This document shows, one piece after another, positions 20,702-32,310 of a DNA stretch of 64,000 nt. The stretch is from Eudorina sp. 2006-703-Eu-15 (lineage: Eukaryota > Chlorophyta > Chlorophyceae > Chlamydomonadales > Volvocaceae). The notes below the pieces were generated by a model. The model worked only from the letters and a program-made list of their open reading frames with translations, made no database searches and was not told the DNA's origin. Position numbers and translations under genes: made by a program. Each line of letters starts with the position of its first letter. The stretch's first letter is position 1. The stretch spans positions 54,703 to 118,702 of the forward strand of contig BDSI01000146.1 of NCBI GenBank assembly GCA_003117195.1. The letters are read 5' to 3'.

Positions 20702-23700
20702 TACTACTCGAGACGCTCGAGATGCTCGGATAGTGCTTCGCACTGTATTTGAGGTGTAGGGCTAGTAGCTAGGGCCCACCATTGTACAACACCTACTACA
20801 ATGTTTTACAACAAATATGCATATCCGTCGGCCCGCTGCACGCAGAGCCACTACCGCACCTGCTCACACAACAAAGTCGTCTGGAACGCAAGCAACATGG
20901 CGGTGGTGGGGCCGATAACCGTCAACTGCACAGGGACGGTATACAACGGTATCACGCCATACCAATTCAATGCGCAGAAGAGTTGCAAACCCGCGGAGCG
21001 GCTGTACTGGGCTCAGGCAGCGGACGCGTATGCGCAGCAGGTGCGTTCAACGCGCCGACTGCTCGTTCGTTTTTGGACGCACGCACGTGGCCCCAGCGCG
21101 AAGCGCGTTCATTCGGGGGGCCCCGCCCCCTAGGATTGCACCGTTTGTGCACATAAAATATTGTGCCAGCTAAGCAATAGATGACAATTAATATGACAAA
21201 CCTTGCTAAATATTTTCAACATTTTGCCGTTGCCCAAGGCGACACACGGCACACGGCGCGCGGACATTAAAGGTCCGCGGTCTCCATGGACCACACAGGT
21301 CAACGTCGTCAAATCAACGCCTGTCGCGCTCATGTTTGTTTTAACAGGTGCCGCATGTTGACAAATTGGATTAAGAACGGGTGGCGCGTGCTAAATTAAA
21401 ATTCCGTGATAATGTTCTGGCATCGAACATAAAAATGCCACCAACATCAAGATTTGCCTTTTTGTCTTGCCATATGAACATAACTCAACAATCTGTACTG
21501 AAAAAACGTTCAGAATGCAACGGGATAGCATACTGCGTACCAACAAGTTCGTTTTATATAGAGATCTCCAGTTCCGATTGCCCGAAGTTACAGAAGTCCG
21601 GGTCACACCGCGGCTTCTGCGCAGCCTATCCATCCTGTTTTTACTTACATTTGCTATGTAACTATTGAAAGCAAACTTTAGAGGTTCATCAGGTCTGCTG
21701 CGGGCGTGCAACTTATTAAGGGCTGGCTTGCACAACGAATGCTTGCCGACGGACCAAACGCCTTCAGTTATTACACGAGTGGGAAAACACGGGAAAACAC
21801 GAATGCTTCAAGCTTGCTTTGTAATCACCTGCTAGACAGACGGTTGTGGTAGATAGTGCAGAGGCGTCTATATATTTAGGGTTACGATAACGCCGATTTG
21901 GTGACCTTTGCCGGCGGCGCGTACTGCAGGTTGGTTTCGGGGCTACGTACGTACCTACCTGTTTGAGCTTACGTACTTGCTGAATCTATGCACGCCGATC
22001 CACCTTTAACAACAACGACACTCTCTCACACTCTTGTGCGGTAACGCAAGCAACCGGCCTGTACGGATTGTAGCCCCGTCCTTTTCCGGCTTAGGGGAAG
22101 CCGAAACCCTACTTTTTGTATACATGCATGTGCTCAACACGAATGCCCGTCCATCGAGAAATCATGATCCGCCTATTTAAGCTACCCGCCGGCAGCCGGT
22201 TTACTTATTGCAATGTTTGGAAGCTGGAATAAAAACGTGACTGATATACATATATAGTTATAGTTATATATAGTTATGTAGATTAATGGATGCGGCCATC
22301 AAGACATCAGAGGTAAACCAACAGATGTGTCAATATATATTTACCAATTATACTGCTTTCTGGGCAAAAACAAGTGAATGCGAACTTGCGCACACGCACA
22401 CGCACGCACGCCGAGCGAGCGAGCTCCGTTCCTTCATCTCCCGTGCTTGCGGGTATCTATTGCAGCGAGTTTAGTCAATTCTGCCCAGCCAGAAACATCG
22501 ATGCAAAAAATTAATAGAGACTCGCTCCCCCCATTTGATCTATTCGTTCGTGCATTCACAGTTGGCCGCCAACGACCCCGTGCTGGCAGCCGCTCTCAAC
22601 TGGCGGCGGCGGCGTGTCATGTATATTTTACCTAATCAGACTACATGTGATTTTCGGGGTCTAGCGGAGCTCGGATGCAGTAATGGCCCTGCATGCCCCA
22701 CATGGTTTAAGGTGCGAGATGTATTACGGCAACCAGCAGTTCACCATGGAGAGGAACAGGGGTATGTAATGCATACCATGTACGAATTTTACGACTTGTA
22801 TGTCGCACCAACCTATACGGCTTGCTGCTTGTAGAACAAAATAATACTCATTATTGCTATATTTTAATAATATTATTATAATAAAATGTATGATAATAAT
22901 TATTAAAAATAATTATTCTGGGCATGCAATCTACACTGATTGTAGTTTGTACTGCACGCAGTTCTGTGCCCTCGACCTGAACGGAATGAGCTGTACGTGA
23001 GTTTGATTGGAATAAGAGCTGCGAGCGTAGCGTTCGTTCAACCCACCCGCATGAGACATCTAACCCGCCTCCCTACCTACCTACCTCGCTCGCTCTGCAC
23101 AGGGGAATTACTCAAGGGACGTCCACGTCCTGTTTCACGAGCTGCAGCACAGCTTCGGCCTTAACCATGCTGGCAGGTGCGTCCAGCAGCTAGTCCAGCC
23201 GTTTATTTGTTGCGCATGCATGCGTGTATGCGGGGGTCGGTGCAGAAGCACTTCATTCCGGTTCCAACTAGTAACGAAAGAGGAGTTACGATTGCTTGGC
23301 GGTGCGCGCGTGCCTGCCTGCCCACCAGGAGATACCCCAGGGTCGACTACCTGCGGCCCCGCCGGCAAACGCAATGCGGCACCTACCCCGCACAACCGTT
23401 CATGCGCATGTCGTGTCTTGATGTGTGCATGCTAAAGCACGCACTTCATCATTTCGCGGTCTACCCGTCCGCCGCACGACCTGTGTGTCTGTGGTTAATG
23501 CGGTTACATTACATTTAAAGCAATCATCCGTTCAAGCTCGACCCTATCGATATCTTTATCACTTCATTACCGATGGCAAGCAAAACCGTTTCTCTGGCGC
23601 GCGCGCCCTTCTGCTGTGCCGAGCGTGTTGCCCTTCAGCCGTTGCTTGCATGCTATCGGATACAACATTAAACCAACTCCCTCTAACGAAACGTTGTACA

Positions 23701-26373
23701 TAACGTGAGAAGTATGTATTACCACGCAATTGCGTTGTAGACTGGGATGCGCTTAGCTGTTGATTAATTTAATCGATATTACTCATCTACGTACGACCAG
23801 TACATCGATCGACTGCGACACTCATGCGGCATGGCCATTATCGCACAGACTAAATTATTTATGTATATTTAATAACCCGCCCAAATTTACTTATGTGTGT
23901 GTATGTGTGTGCGTAGGTTCTATGACTCTTACGGTGACGGCACCGACCCCATGGGCAATACGCCCGAATTTAACAATCGCCTGCACTGCCACAACGCTCC
24001 CAACAACTGGCGTTTGGGCTGGGCCGGCCCCGTCCCCAACGGTAACTTAATCACCTCCAACTTCACCCCCGCCTCGAACCGAGTGACCCTCACCATCCCG
24101 CCGTCCGGCGCCACCGATCAGAACATGGTGATCCTCAACTTGTGGCCTAAGTACTTACGGCCCGGAGCCCCGCCGACCTTTCTCTACCCCAAATTATTCG
24201 TGAGCTACCGGGTCCGCAACACATCCTACGGCGGGTACGACGGCGCACTGGAAAGCGAGTATAACAACCGGGTTTCCATCCACAGAAGCGACGCCATACA
24301 ATATGACCGGGACCTAGACGGCTATACTAGATTGCTGGATGTCGGCCCCCGCTTCGAGACTGCAGATACCACAATGTTCCCGGCCCGCGACGTCTATACG
24401 GCGCCTTTCGTGCCGTACAATGCCAGCACTGATTTGGGTGGCGGGGTTCGCATCAAAGTTGTTTCGATTGCTCCCCCGGGAGCCGTTGTGGAGATCTGCC
24501 GGATGTACCGGGAGACGGAGGGCACGCCAGGTTCCGCGGAGTGTGAATCCGAACTGGACCTGGACTGGTGAGTGCCTCTGTTGAGAATAAACCGTATGAG
24601 GAGATATAAGTACTTAGTAATGATTACTTGGATTTATAAATAAAATAAGAATTACTTGAATTAATCGATACATATTTATTAATTATTAATATTAATAAAT
24701 ATTTAGACATACAGAGACGATCACAGATGATTATTTACACTTTTGGGCATATTGGTTCAAGCTTCAAACATAACGCACACGGACATAGAGCGTGCGAAGT
24801 GCTTGGTATACCTGCGTCGTAGCAAAAATTTAGCAACAACAACAAAGCTAAGGCAGGGCAGGACTCATGGGAATACGGGTATCCTCGATCTGCTGCCGGC
24901 GTACCTTGCAGCACGCACCCGCACCCACAACCATGTTTTCTGTGAAGCGGGTGCTAGGCACTTTGCATCGCCCGCAGGTTGTCTTGTTCCAGCTCGCGCA
25001 GTAGCGTAATTAAAACTGCCGTGCGTTCAGTGTGTACATACATGGGTCGCAAGTCGTTGCGGTACAACCTGTTGGCGGATAGGCTAGCCTCCGTCCCAAG
25101 CATGTTCATTATGGCCCATGCATAACACAAATAGTGTCACGTAATGGTCCTGGAGGGATCCGAGATCGGTAGCATCAGCTTGAAAGCGCTTTATTTTCGG
25201 TATGACGGGTCACAATAAATGTTATAACAATAAAAATAATTAAAAAAAGTGGCCACGCATAAACCCGTATATAAATCCCTATCCCTATAGGTGCAGTAGT
25301 ACCGTTACAGTGTGGATAGGCTTCCGGGCCCTGCCTAAGGGTTTATGTCGCGGTTTTGTATGATGCTATAGGACACCTTCAACCATCATCACACCGAACC
25401 TACGCCATACGAACCGAGGGTCCAAGGCGGTTGATCCTGCCAACCAAGAATCCCACCTCATCCATTCACCCGCACATCCGTAGAGACAGAGGGTTCAGCA
25501 ATGGCCACCGATCTAGCGTGCGAATCTCAATCCATCAACTGTGATCTCAACTCCACATCTCAGCAGCTAGCCATAATCTCATGCTCCCGAACAATGTCGA
25601 TCGGGGGTCACCCTGGAACTCGAACCCAGGACCTTAAACCGCCTAACCGCGGTAGTGTCACCTGACCTATCCCTACCTATCCCTATATAACGTGAATAAT
25701 TACGTGAATTATATATATAATATGAGAATGTGAATACTGCCATTAATTGATACACTCCCCCTGTCTCTATCTTGTGTTACCCTTCCGTTCCTTCCCGCGC
25801 CCTTCCCACCGCAGCGACGGTCTGGTGTCATCCGTGGACCCCGACTGCACAGGCAACTTCCCACCACCGCCACCACCACCGTCACCGCGGCCGCCGCGCA
25901 CTTCGCCGCCGCCACCGGTCCGCCCCTCACCACGTCCCCTTCCCCGCTCCACCCCGTCGTCGTCGGGGGTGGTGAGCCCATCTCCACTTCCTCGCTCATC
26001 CCCGCCACCGCCACCACCGCCCTCTCCACGACCGCCCTCCCCGGCGGCACGGTCGCCGCTGCCGTCACCACCACCACCCTCGCCCTCGCCCATGCCCCCG
26101 CCACCGCCACCACCCTCGCCTTTACCTCTGCCCCCCTCGCCTTCACCACCATCGCCCTCGCCTCCTCCCCCGTCACCAGCGCCCTCACCTCCACCGCCGC
26201 CGCCTCCGACTACTCCACTGCCTCCGTCGCCCCCTTCGCCGCCTTCGCCAAGACCACCACTCCGCCCGGTCAGGCCACCCCGTCAGCCACTGCGGCCACC
26301 GGCATCGCCTCCTCGCATGAGGCCGCCGCCGAGGGGCCCACCGCCGCCACGTCCACCGTCCCAGAAGGCGTGA
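15707..26373 (+). CDS. M11 (gametolysin-like) matrix metalloprotease with long Pro/Ser-rich tail, copy C
   Basis: Complete gene, 757 aa, ten exons: 15707-15809, 16312-16565, 17443-17586, 18042-18128, 20397-20453, 20846-21040, 22562-22711, 23103-23176, 23917-24567, 25815-26373. Signal peptide ends VRA-QS. Zinc site HELQHSFGLNH at residues 342-352; canonical Met-turn Met367 in TDPMG. All known active-site features are therefore present. Conserved cysteines include the LDMCGW Cys in exon 4. The tail of 186 residues is SPPPP-rich after DPDCTG. The gene is stretched by mobile DNA: a CACTA-like element in intron 4, the 1-kb hairpin-ended element in intron 6 and a SINE in intron 9. Exon 8 and its flanks are almost identical to copy D. 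Predicted secreted matrix or wall protease; substrate unknown. Confidence 0.9.
16135..16171. repeat. (TA)n microsatellite
   Basis: Uninterrupted TA repeat of about 37 bp in intron 1 of copy C. Confidence 0.9.
17677..17768. repeat. Fragment of the GGAAATAAAA repeat, inverted
   Basis: Inverse of the right end of the repeat at 7135-7636 in gene B: begins GTTGCTATCTTAAATAAA and includes CCCGGACCCCCAAGAAACCT. Located in intron 3 of copy C, the same intron as in B but in the opposite orientation. Confidence 0.55.
18548..20059. mobile_element. CACTA-like non-autonomous DNA transposon
   Basis: A 1512-bp unit bounded by perfect 12-bp terminal inverted repeats CACTCTGGGAAA / TTTCCCAGAGTG and flanked by a GTA / GTA target duplication (18545-18547 and 20060-20062). 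Termini starting CACT with a 3-bp duplication are diagnostic of CACTA/EnSpm elements. Both subterminal regions carry multiple CCGTAA / TTACGG motifs and a shared CGTAAAGCGCGAC block, as expected for transposase-binding arrays. Internal frames (for example 19088-19477) show no transposase, so the element is probably mobilised in trans. It fills most of intron 4 of copy C. Confidence 0.82.
21087..22112 (+). mobile_element. 1-kb hairpin-ended repeat element, copy 1
   Basis: Starts with GGCCCCAGCGCGAAGCGCG followed by GGGGGGCCCCGCCCCCTAGG and ends near CCGGCTTAGGGGAAGCCG. The same order of blocks occurs at 38826-39902 and, inverted, at 51291-52287. This copy is diverged, lacks the internal (TG)n tract and has a degenerate left arm. 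Lies in intron 6 of copy C. No conserved protein; short open frames only. Confidence 0.72.
25290..25668 (-). mobile_element. tRNA-derived SINE, copy in intron 9 of gene C
   Basis: The minus strand begins AGGTCAGGTGACACTACCGC and contains GGTTCGAGTTCC, a B-box-like sequence; it matches 46568-46920 almost throughout. Flanks repeat CCTATCCCTA (about 25276-25288 and 25666-25686). The same intron of gene B (near 12760-12785) has the uninterrupted version, giving an empty-site comparison. Head resembles a tRNA, body unrelated, consistent with a SINE. Confidence 0.7.
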
Positions 26374-26662
26374 CACGCACTACTGTTAGCAGGCGACTGC
26401 CGGCGGTCCGCAGGCCCCGCCGGCATACTTGAGTGCATGTGATTATATATTACGTAGCGTGCGTGCGTACGCAAGTAAGCTTGCGCGCTGGCAGCGAGTA
26501 CGTACCTGCCTGTCTGTTTTGAAACAACCAACGCAACTGCGCATGCTGATTGTTTGTTTTCTTGTTCGCTCGTTTGCCATCCATGATCAATAGACAGTGT
26601 AGACAGCGAGCGCGAGTCATCTGGTGGCAGCCTACCTGTGATGGATGGATATATAGATTATT
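26374..26662. other. 3' flank of copy C
   Basis: No gene. Partly homologous to the sequence after copy B, including ATGATCAATAGACAG and AGACAGCGAGCGCGAGTC. No TGTAA signal found here. Confidence 0.5.
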
Positions 26663-27176
26663 ATGTGTAGGCAGTGTCACGAGCCAGGCGCGCGTGGGTC
26701 TTCCAAGACCTCGAGAGGGTGCAGCGCTGGGTGCTTCGGGGGTGGTGGTAGCTGGGAAATGGTGCGTGTGCCTGTGTGGGCGACCTTCCCTATGCTTGGA
26801 TGGCATTATCCACTTCTGAGGATTCCGCCCTCTGCTGTGCCCGTCCCTTTGGTAGTGTTGCCCTGCTGTGCGCCTCTGCTTGCTTCGGTGTCTGTCTGGG
26901 CGGAGTCATGGCCCCGTGTGCTTTTGTTTGTGGCGTTGATGAGGTGTGGAGTTGTCTTTCCGCCTTGTCGGTGGGGCCTGCTGGGAATTGCCCTGGTATA
27001 CAACCATTCTTTGCCTAATGGCCGAGAGGCCCTGGCCGCATATAAGCGGACGCAACTGCCGGACAGAGCGTACCCACGACCAGGGCATGCCAAACCCAAG
27101 GACATGAACCTCTCCAACCGAGAACGACAAGGCCGATGGGAGCCACCTAAGCCACCAGCCCTGGAGCAAGCGCAAC

Positions 27177-27960
27177 GTGCAAGGTTCATCCGCGCGCACA
27201 CTACCTCTGAGAATGCTCCCTACCTGCAACCCGTACACGGACACACTCCCCACGGGATGCTACCACATCCAGCTAGGGCTGCGCACAACCGGCGGAGACA
27301 CTACCGATGAAACCACAGCTTTCGTATACGTCCCGAGAGGAAAATGTGTGGGCACCCTTAGTATGCAACGCCTGGACACCCTGAGAAGACGCCATAACCA
27401 CACGAAGGAAACTTACCCAGAGACCCATAGAAGTCTTGCCGCCCAGGGCGGCTTCGCAGAAGATGTCGTGCGCCTCCTTCTGAGGTACAGAAAGGACCCC
27501 GACGGCAAGGAGACCAAAGGGACACCGAAATCACAGACGACCGCGAACGGGCAACTGCGTCATTTACTCACAGACGCACTGCGGGCGCTAGACTCCGGCC
27601 CGGTTGTTGAAAGATTCTCCTCGCCCCTGAACTGTGATGCGGAGATCGAATATTACTTCAGTGCACACGTGGAAGACCAACTATTTGGGGCGAACCTGGA
27701 TGCCTACTCCCTACCTTTTACAGGTCTCTCGATTGCGCACCCTGATCCGGACCCCGCAAGTGTCCGGAAGGCAGTTATGTGGGCCGTCGCAGGCGCGGCA
27801 CACACGACCGCATCCGCTGCGCCCACAGCTACACTGCTCATTGTCCCCCACAGCAGCAAATGTGGCCCGCATACCCAGCTTCTGAACACGCCGTACATGT
27901 TCTACCTCGCTCGGGCGGATAGGCCGTGGCCCTATGAGCCAGCTCACCGGAGGGATTGGT
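27177..27960 (+). pseudogene. PCIF1/CAPAM-like N6-adenine methyltransferase domain, degenerate
   Basis: The frame from 27177 encodes VVERFSSPLNC (about 27600-27635) followed by YYFSAHVEDQLFG. This matches the ERFASPLNC..Y..F...D..FG signature of the PCIF1 methyltransferase core, the family of the cap m6Am writer. In that family an NPPF catalytic motif should follow some 25-30 residues later; here the aligned site reads AHPDPD (around 27735-27752). The downstream LLIVP strand and a later LLVVAN strand in another frame fit the same fold. The frame changes near 27940-27990, so the domain is broken as well as catalytically altered. Assignment rests on recalled family motifs and needs a profile search. 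Confidence 0.55.
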
Positions 27961-28806
27961 ACCGACACCTCGGCTCCCGGCTACAAGGGAGGCCTGGATC
28001 TGCTGGTCGTCGCGAACGACACAGCAATACGCGGGCTGAACGCCCGGTCCATGCGGATACTCCTCCAGGAACTCCTCGAAGCGGAGGCCCAGGGCACGCC
28101 GAAAAACCACCTGCACAAACACGATAGCGCGGACAACAGCACCAACAGCAAGCGCCCTTACTCATGCAGAGTCGCCCAGGCTATGCGACGGATGACTAAC
28201 ACGATACCGCCCGCCCCCAAGGCCACGGCTCTAGCTCCCCAACGGGAGGACGAGGACTTACGTCAACAACTAGAGCTGTTTTTTGCAGGCAACACGCCCC
28301 TTCGCATTCCACCACAAGACATTCTTTGGACAGATGGCAGTTGCATACAGCCGATAGTAGGCGACGGGCCGAACCGGCTCGGCGCCGCGGTACATTGCGG
28401 ACTCACCGGGGATACCCTGCACGTCGACCCGTACGGCGAGGGCTGCACAAACACCATCCAACGAGCTGAACTGTCTGCCATACGAGCGGCAATCGCCAAG
28501 TATAAAGACGAGCGATATAACTTAACCATCGCCACCGACTCGCAAGCCTCATTGGACCTTATCAAACGAGCGATAAATGACCCAAGTAAGCTTCATATCT
28601 CTAAGCACAAAGCTTTACTTATGGAAATTGTTGAGCTCCTATACGACTGTGCCCAGCAGAGCACTACTGTTCAGTTCTTGAAGGTCAAACCACATACGGG
28701 GATTGAAGGTAATGACAGAGCTGACGAAGGCGCAACTTCCGTAGCCCGAGGCCCCACGTACTTGAAACTGCTGATAACGCCCCATTTGATAAACTGTTCT
28801 GGCTGA
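27934..28806 (+). pseudogene. Element-encoded RNase H domain
   Basis: The frame from about 27960 encodes an RNase HI-type domain with all four acidic catalytic positions: Asp in WTDGS (28333), Glu in RAELSAI (28468), Asp in ATDSQAS (28537) and Asp in HTGIEGNDRAD (28714). Such domains degrade the RNA strand of RNA-DNA hybrids and occur in retroelements. The N-terminal part of the frame continues the methyltransferase region without an intervening reverse transcriptase. The frame is lost near 28780-28806, and the homologous protein continues in a different frame (DNAPFDKLFWLKQKESG). Confidence 0.75.
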
Positions 28807-29405
28807 AGCAAAAGGAGTCAGGCCTATATGTTAGTGATCTCAATAAAGGAATTTTTAAACGCCTTCATAAATCGGCGTCTGGAGGTTTCACTAACGACAA
28901 ATTACTAACGGAAAAGTGGCGCGGCAACTCGTTGAACCTGGACCCAAAGCACAGCAATGCGTACATCAATAATACTAACATCGGACATTGGCTGAAACTG
29001 CAAGTTTTGAAAGCACGGTACGGGCTTCTATACAATGCCAAGCTCAAGAAACTATACGGGCGGGGCGGAGATGGGAACTGCCCCCTGTGTCGTGCATGCT
29101 GTCCGGCTGGCCCGACACCCGACTCCAGTGCACATATACTTGGTGGCTGTCACAATCCGATGGTGAAAGGGATGTACATCAACCGGCATAATCGAGCGAC
29201 GCGCTTCATTGCAGACTGCATTCACAACGGCCGATATGGTGGCGGCTACATGATCATGGACGCAGGCCGAACTAACCGAGGACCTCCCGTCCTACAGTAC
29301 TGCAGCGGCACGCGTGTTCCTAAATGGATGCTACCACACCTGACCGATGAAGCAAGAGGTCCGCCGCCTCCGACCAGACATCATGTTCCTCCCTACCTAC
29401 CCTAG
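28786..29405 (+). pseudogene. Element C-terminal zinc-finger segment
   Basis: Continuation of the element ORF in a new frame: a basic helical stretch (WLKLQVLKARYG) and then NCPLCRACC..SSAHILGGC, a CxxC..H..C finger like those after RNase H in LINE-type proteins. The segment reads through NRHNRATRFIADC and then loses frame around 29355, where the correct continuation becomes RRLRPDIMFLP in another phase. Confidence 0.65.
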
Positions 29406-29797
29406 CTACCCTGGCCTCGCACAAAACAAAGCGTGAACACTACAAGGGACCCGCAGGCAAGGCCGCGCACGAGGTCTATATCACCGAGGTGGGGTATACC
29501 GGCGACCTGCAACACGCCGAAAATTTGTCGCAAAAGACCGCGCAGCACGCCCGACTCAAAGAGGAACTGGAACGGGCGGGCTGGACTGTCCACTATATTG
29601 ATGCGCAAATTGTCACCCTGGGCAGTACAGGGACCTTACCCTGCTGTACACTGAAAATGCTCCTATGTAAGCTCGGGGCCACCCCCGACCAAGCCAACAA
29701 AACCTGTCTGCACATCCACCGACATACAGTTGACACCGCGGGCGCGATTATCCGAGCTCGGCGAGTGCTGGTAGGAGTAGAGGGAGCGCACAAGTAA
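29359..29797 (+). pseudogene. Restriction-endonuclease-like C-terminal domain of the element, frameshifted
   Basis: Two frames together give RPDIMFLP (29359 onward), then ITEVGYTGDLQHAEN and K..QHARLKEELERAGW (about 29480-29585), ending at the TAA at 29795-29797. A PD, then an E within a beta strand (ITEVGY), then a Lys-containing helix is the layout of PD-(D/E)xK nucleases used for target nicking by some non-LTR elements. A one-base shift near 29420-29435 separates the parts. The fold is inferred from this pattern only. Confidence 0.45.
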
Positions 29798-30297
29798 TAG
29801 CCTCGGGCATGGTTTCCGGCGGTGGTGCGGGCATACAGGGGTGGCTACGCCGCTCGACCGCCATGCATCTCGCCGCCGGATGTATGCCAAAACGCAAGCA
29901 CGTACTCACGTCCTGCGCTCTTAGTGTAGAAGCAAAACCCGGGTGCAGATGCAACAGCGGTCAGGGTGTACTTTATCCAGCCCTGACTGTTGAAGCCCCT
30001 GCACCATGGGTTGGCCTGACAGGCAGCGGCGATGGCGATGACGTCGGTCGTGCCAACATTCTGAATGTCGCCCAGTGGGTGGTCAACACCGGTGGCTACG
30101 CCACCCCTCAGTTCCCCACCCCCTTGACACACGCCAGGCTCCGGCCGGCGTACTCTTATTATCATTATTATTATTATTATTACAACCATTCATTCATTCA
30201 TCATGTGTGATGTGTGTAAAAAATGGACTTTCGTTCTTCCTTCTTTTCTGTTTATTTCGGACTCGCAAATATACACATTCACGCGTCTTCATATCTG

Positions 30298-30373
30298 TGT
30301 AACGTCGGAGCAAAGGCACTAGCATAGCTAGTTTAGCTAGTTGTCATTTTCGGGTGTTCTCCCGGACGTTACA
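30298..30373. repeat. Short TGTAACGTC..GACGTTACA inverted-ended repeat
   Basis: 76-bp unit starting TGTAACGTCGGAGCAAAGGC and ending CCCGGACGTTACA. A related 66-bp unit lies at 30782-30847, and more distant relatives with the same termini are at 1139-1220 and 46937-47013. No coding capacity. Confidence 0.65.
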
Positions 30374-30781
30374 GATACATACATATGTAAGCCCTAGGCC
30401 CTATATAAAACCCTATATAAAACCTTATATATAATACATATATTATATATAATACATATATTATATATAATATATGCATATATACATATACATATCCTCC
30501 CCCCCTTTGGAGTATTTGGAGGACACCCCGGCCTGAATCTGCCCCTCACCCACTTCCAACCCTCCGCTCCACAGCAAGCGCCTACCTAGAGACAGACCAA
30601 ATTGCGTCAGGTGCACCACGCCCGCCCGCCCGCCGCCGCCTCTAGTATCAGGTTTAGAGCGAGGGCCTTCACCGACACTTGTCAATATAGATCGAGCCCA
30701 CAAGCAATCAACCTAAGCTTTCGCAAATATTCCTCATCACTTGGTGACGAGTTTAGGATCCGAGTCTATCTCGATACCAGT

Positions 30782-30847
30782 TGTAACGTCGGAGCAACGG
30801 CACAAGTTGACATTTTGGGGATTCTCCCTGACTACCCGGACGTTACA
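30782..30847. repeat. Second TGTAACGTC..GACGTTACA repeat
   Basis: Same termini and interior (GTCGGAGCAACGGCACAAGT) as 30298-30373, in direct orientation 480 bp downstream. Confidence 0.65.
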
Positions 30848-31557
30848 ATTATATTAGTTTAACATAGCTACCTACTTGGTCAGTCACTTCTCATCAGTTA
30901 TGTGCACGCACACGACAAGCCCCGTACAACCCCTACAACCCCTGCCCTATTTCATTCTAGCTATCACCGGCTGCGCTTGGGCGCCTTCTTCCCCTCCCAA
31001 TGATGACTTGCTCCTGATCGATGTTTCCCATACCCCTCGACGTGGTCGAGGGTGGACTTCCCTCGCCCGGACTGACAGCGGCCTTGCCCCCAGTCGCCTT
31101 GGGCCCCCCCGCATGCCGTGACCACGGTTATGCACCAACTAGCCGCTTTGCTTAGCCGCTCGCCCCACAGCTGCTGTGCTCCACCGGCTCCACAGGTGAT
31201 GCCTCCGCGGCCGCTCGCTCTGCTGTGCTCCACCGGCTCCACAAGCGGTGCCTCAGCAGGCACTTCAGTCGTTGATCACGCTTCTCCTGTAACGTGAAGA
31301 CAGATAGTTGTAACTCATTGTTAGGTTGCGAAATGCAGCTGCCCTAAATGGCAAACGACAATCAGGCCACCCTGCTGGCGACCAATGTCCCGGACCAACC
31401 AAGCTCAAACTCTTGTTAAAGGCAAGCTTGCACTGATGTCACTATGTGCTATGAAGTCTTTAAGTTTGTGGCACTTACGTTCTCCATTTAATTTCCCGCG
31501 CGCTGGCTCCCTGTCAGGTCGTCTCTCGCTCGCCATGTAGCTTTCATAATATGTATA

Positions 31558-31615
31558 CAAGGCCCCGCCCCTGGCCCCGCCCCTGGCCCCGCCCCTGGCC
31601 CCGCCCCCTGGCCAT
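31558..31615. repeat. 12-bp GC-rich minisatellite
   Basis: Four to five units of GGCCCCGCCCCT in tandem, flanked by AT-richer sequence. No gene nearby. Confidence 0.9.
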
Positions 31616-31889
31616 CCGTGGATCGCCCAAGTGTAAAGCCTACTGTGCGGCATCCCCGTCATAGTCTGAACAAGCCTCGCCCAGCTGCGATTCCGCAGTG
31701 TCTACAGTGTCAGTGGCACCCAAAAGCCCCGCGCGCCCCGGGCCCAGTCGCTTACATACCTGCTGTCACGATGCCCGCTGCTACCGGTACCGCCGCGGCC
31801 CCCTCCGCTGTAAATGTGCCAAAGAAGCCATCCACCCAGAGCTGCTCAGCTCCTGCGCGCCGCCTGTGCCCAATGCCCGTCTGCAATTT

Positions 31890-32310
31890 GGAGGACCGTG
31901 TATATGCCGACACGCCGTGTATTACACGGCCGGTGTATGTACACGTACGAGTTATATACGAGGCGAGTGTACACCGATAAACCCGGGCCATGTTTATTAG
32001 GCGGTGCAGATACCATCAATCAAAGCGCAAGGCTGTGACTGCTCCTGGGTTCAATAGTATGCACTGACTTTACCTCGGCCATGTATACATGCGCCGACTA
32101 TATATCAGCCGTGTATAGCTGTGCCATCCAGCTGCATCCCAAACGCGTATACATGTATGGACCGTAGGTGGCCCGTGTATAGCCGTGGAGTATACACCAG
32201 CCGTGTATACACCAGGTATATATACCGGCCGTGTATACACGCTGACATGTTACACTATCCGTATATTTTTCTATACACGAGCGGTTCCAACACGGTCAAT
32301 ACACGAGTTA
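31890..32310. repeat. Cluster of CCGTGTATA / GTGTATACAC motifs
   Basis: About a dozen degenerate copies of (G)CCGTGTATA(CAC) in both orientations within 420 bp, for example at 31893, 31914, 32104, 32168, 32206 and 32229. The motif is semi-palindromic, so the region could be a subterminal repeat array of a transposon or a decayed satellite. Confidence 0.55.

Larger units (their letters stand above)
26663..30190 (+). mobile_element. Decayed mobile element encoding PCIF1-like methyltransferase, RNase H, zinc finger and REase-like domains
   Basis: About 3.5 kb with coding remnants all on + but spread over changing frames. In order: a poorly conserved leader (26663-27310), a PCIF1-like methyltransferase region (27177-about 27950), RNase H (about 28300-28790), a CPLC..H..C zinc finger (about 29075-29170) and an endonuclease-like end (29359-29797). 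A 3' region without ORF ends in an ATT-rich tract near 30155-30183, as many non-LTR elements do. No YxDD reverse transcriptase motif is seen, so either it was deleted or the element class lacks one. Boundaries are approximate and no target duplication was identified. A fragment resembling 26914-26995 lies at 54762-54835. Confidence 0.65.

Noticed and set aside
30602..30862. 86-codon frame between repeats
   Set aside because: Half of it lies in a TGTAAC-ended repeat; no homologue motif recognised.
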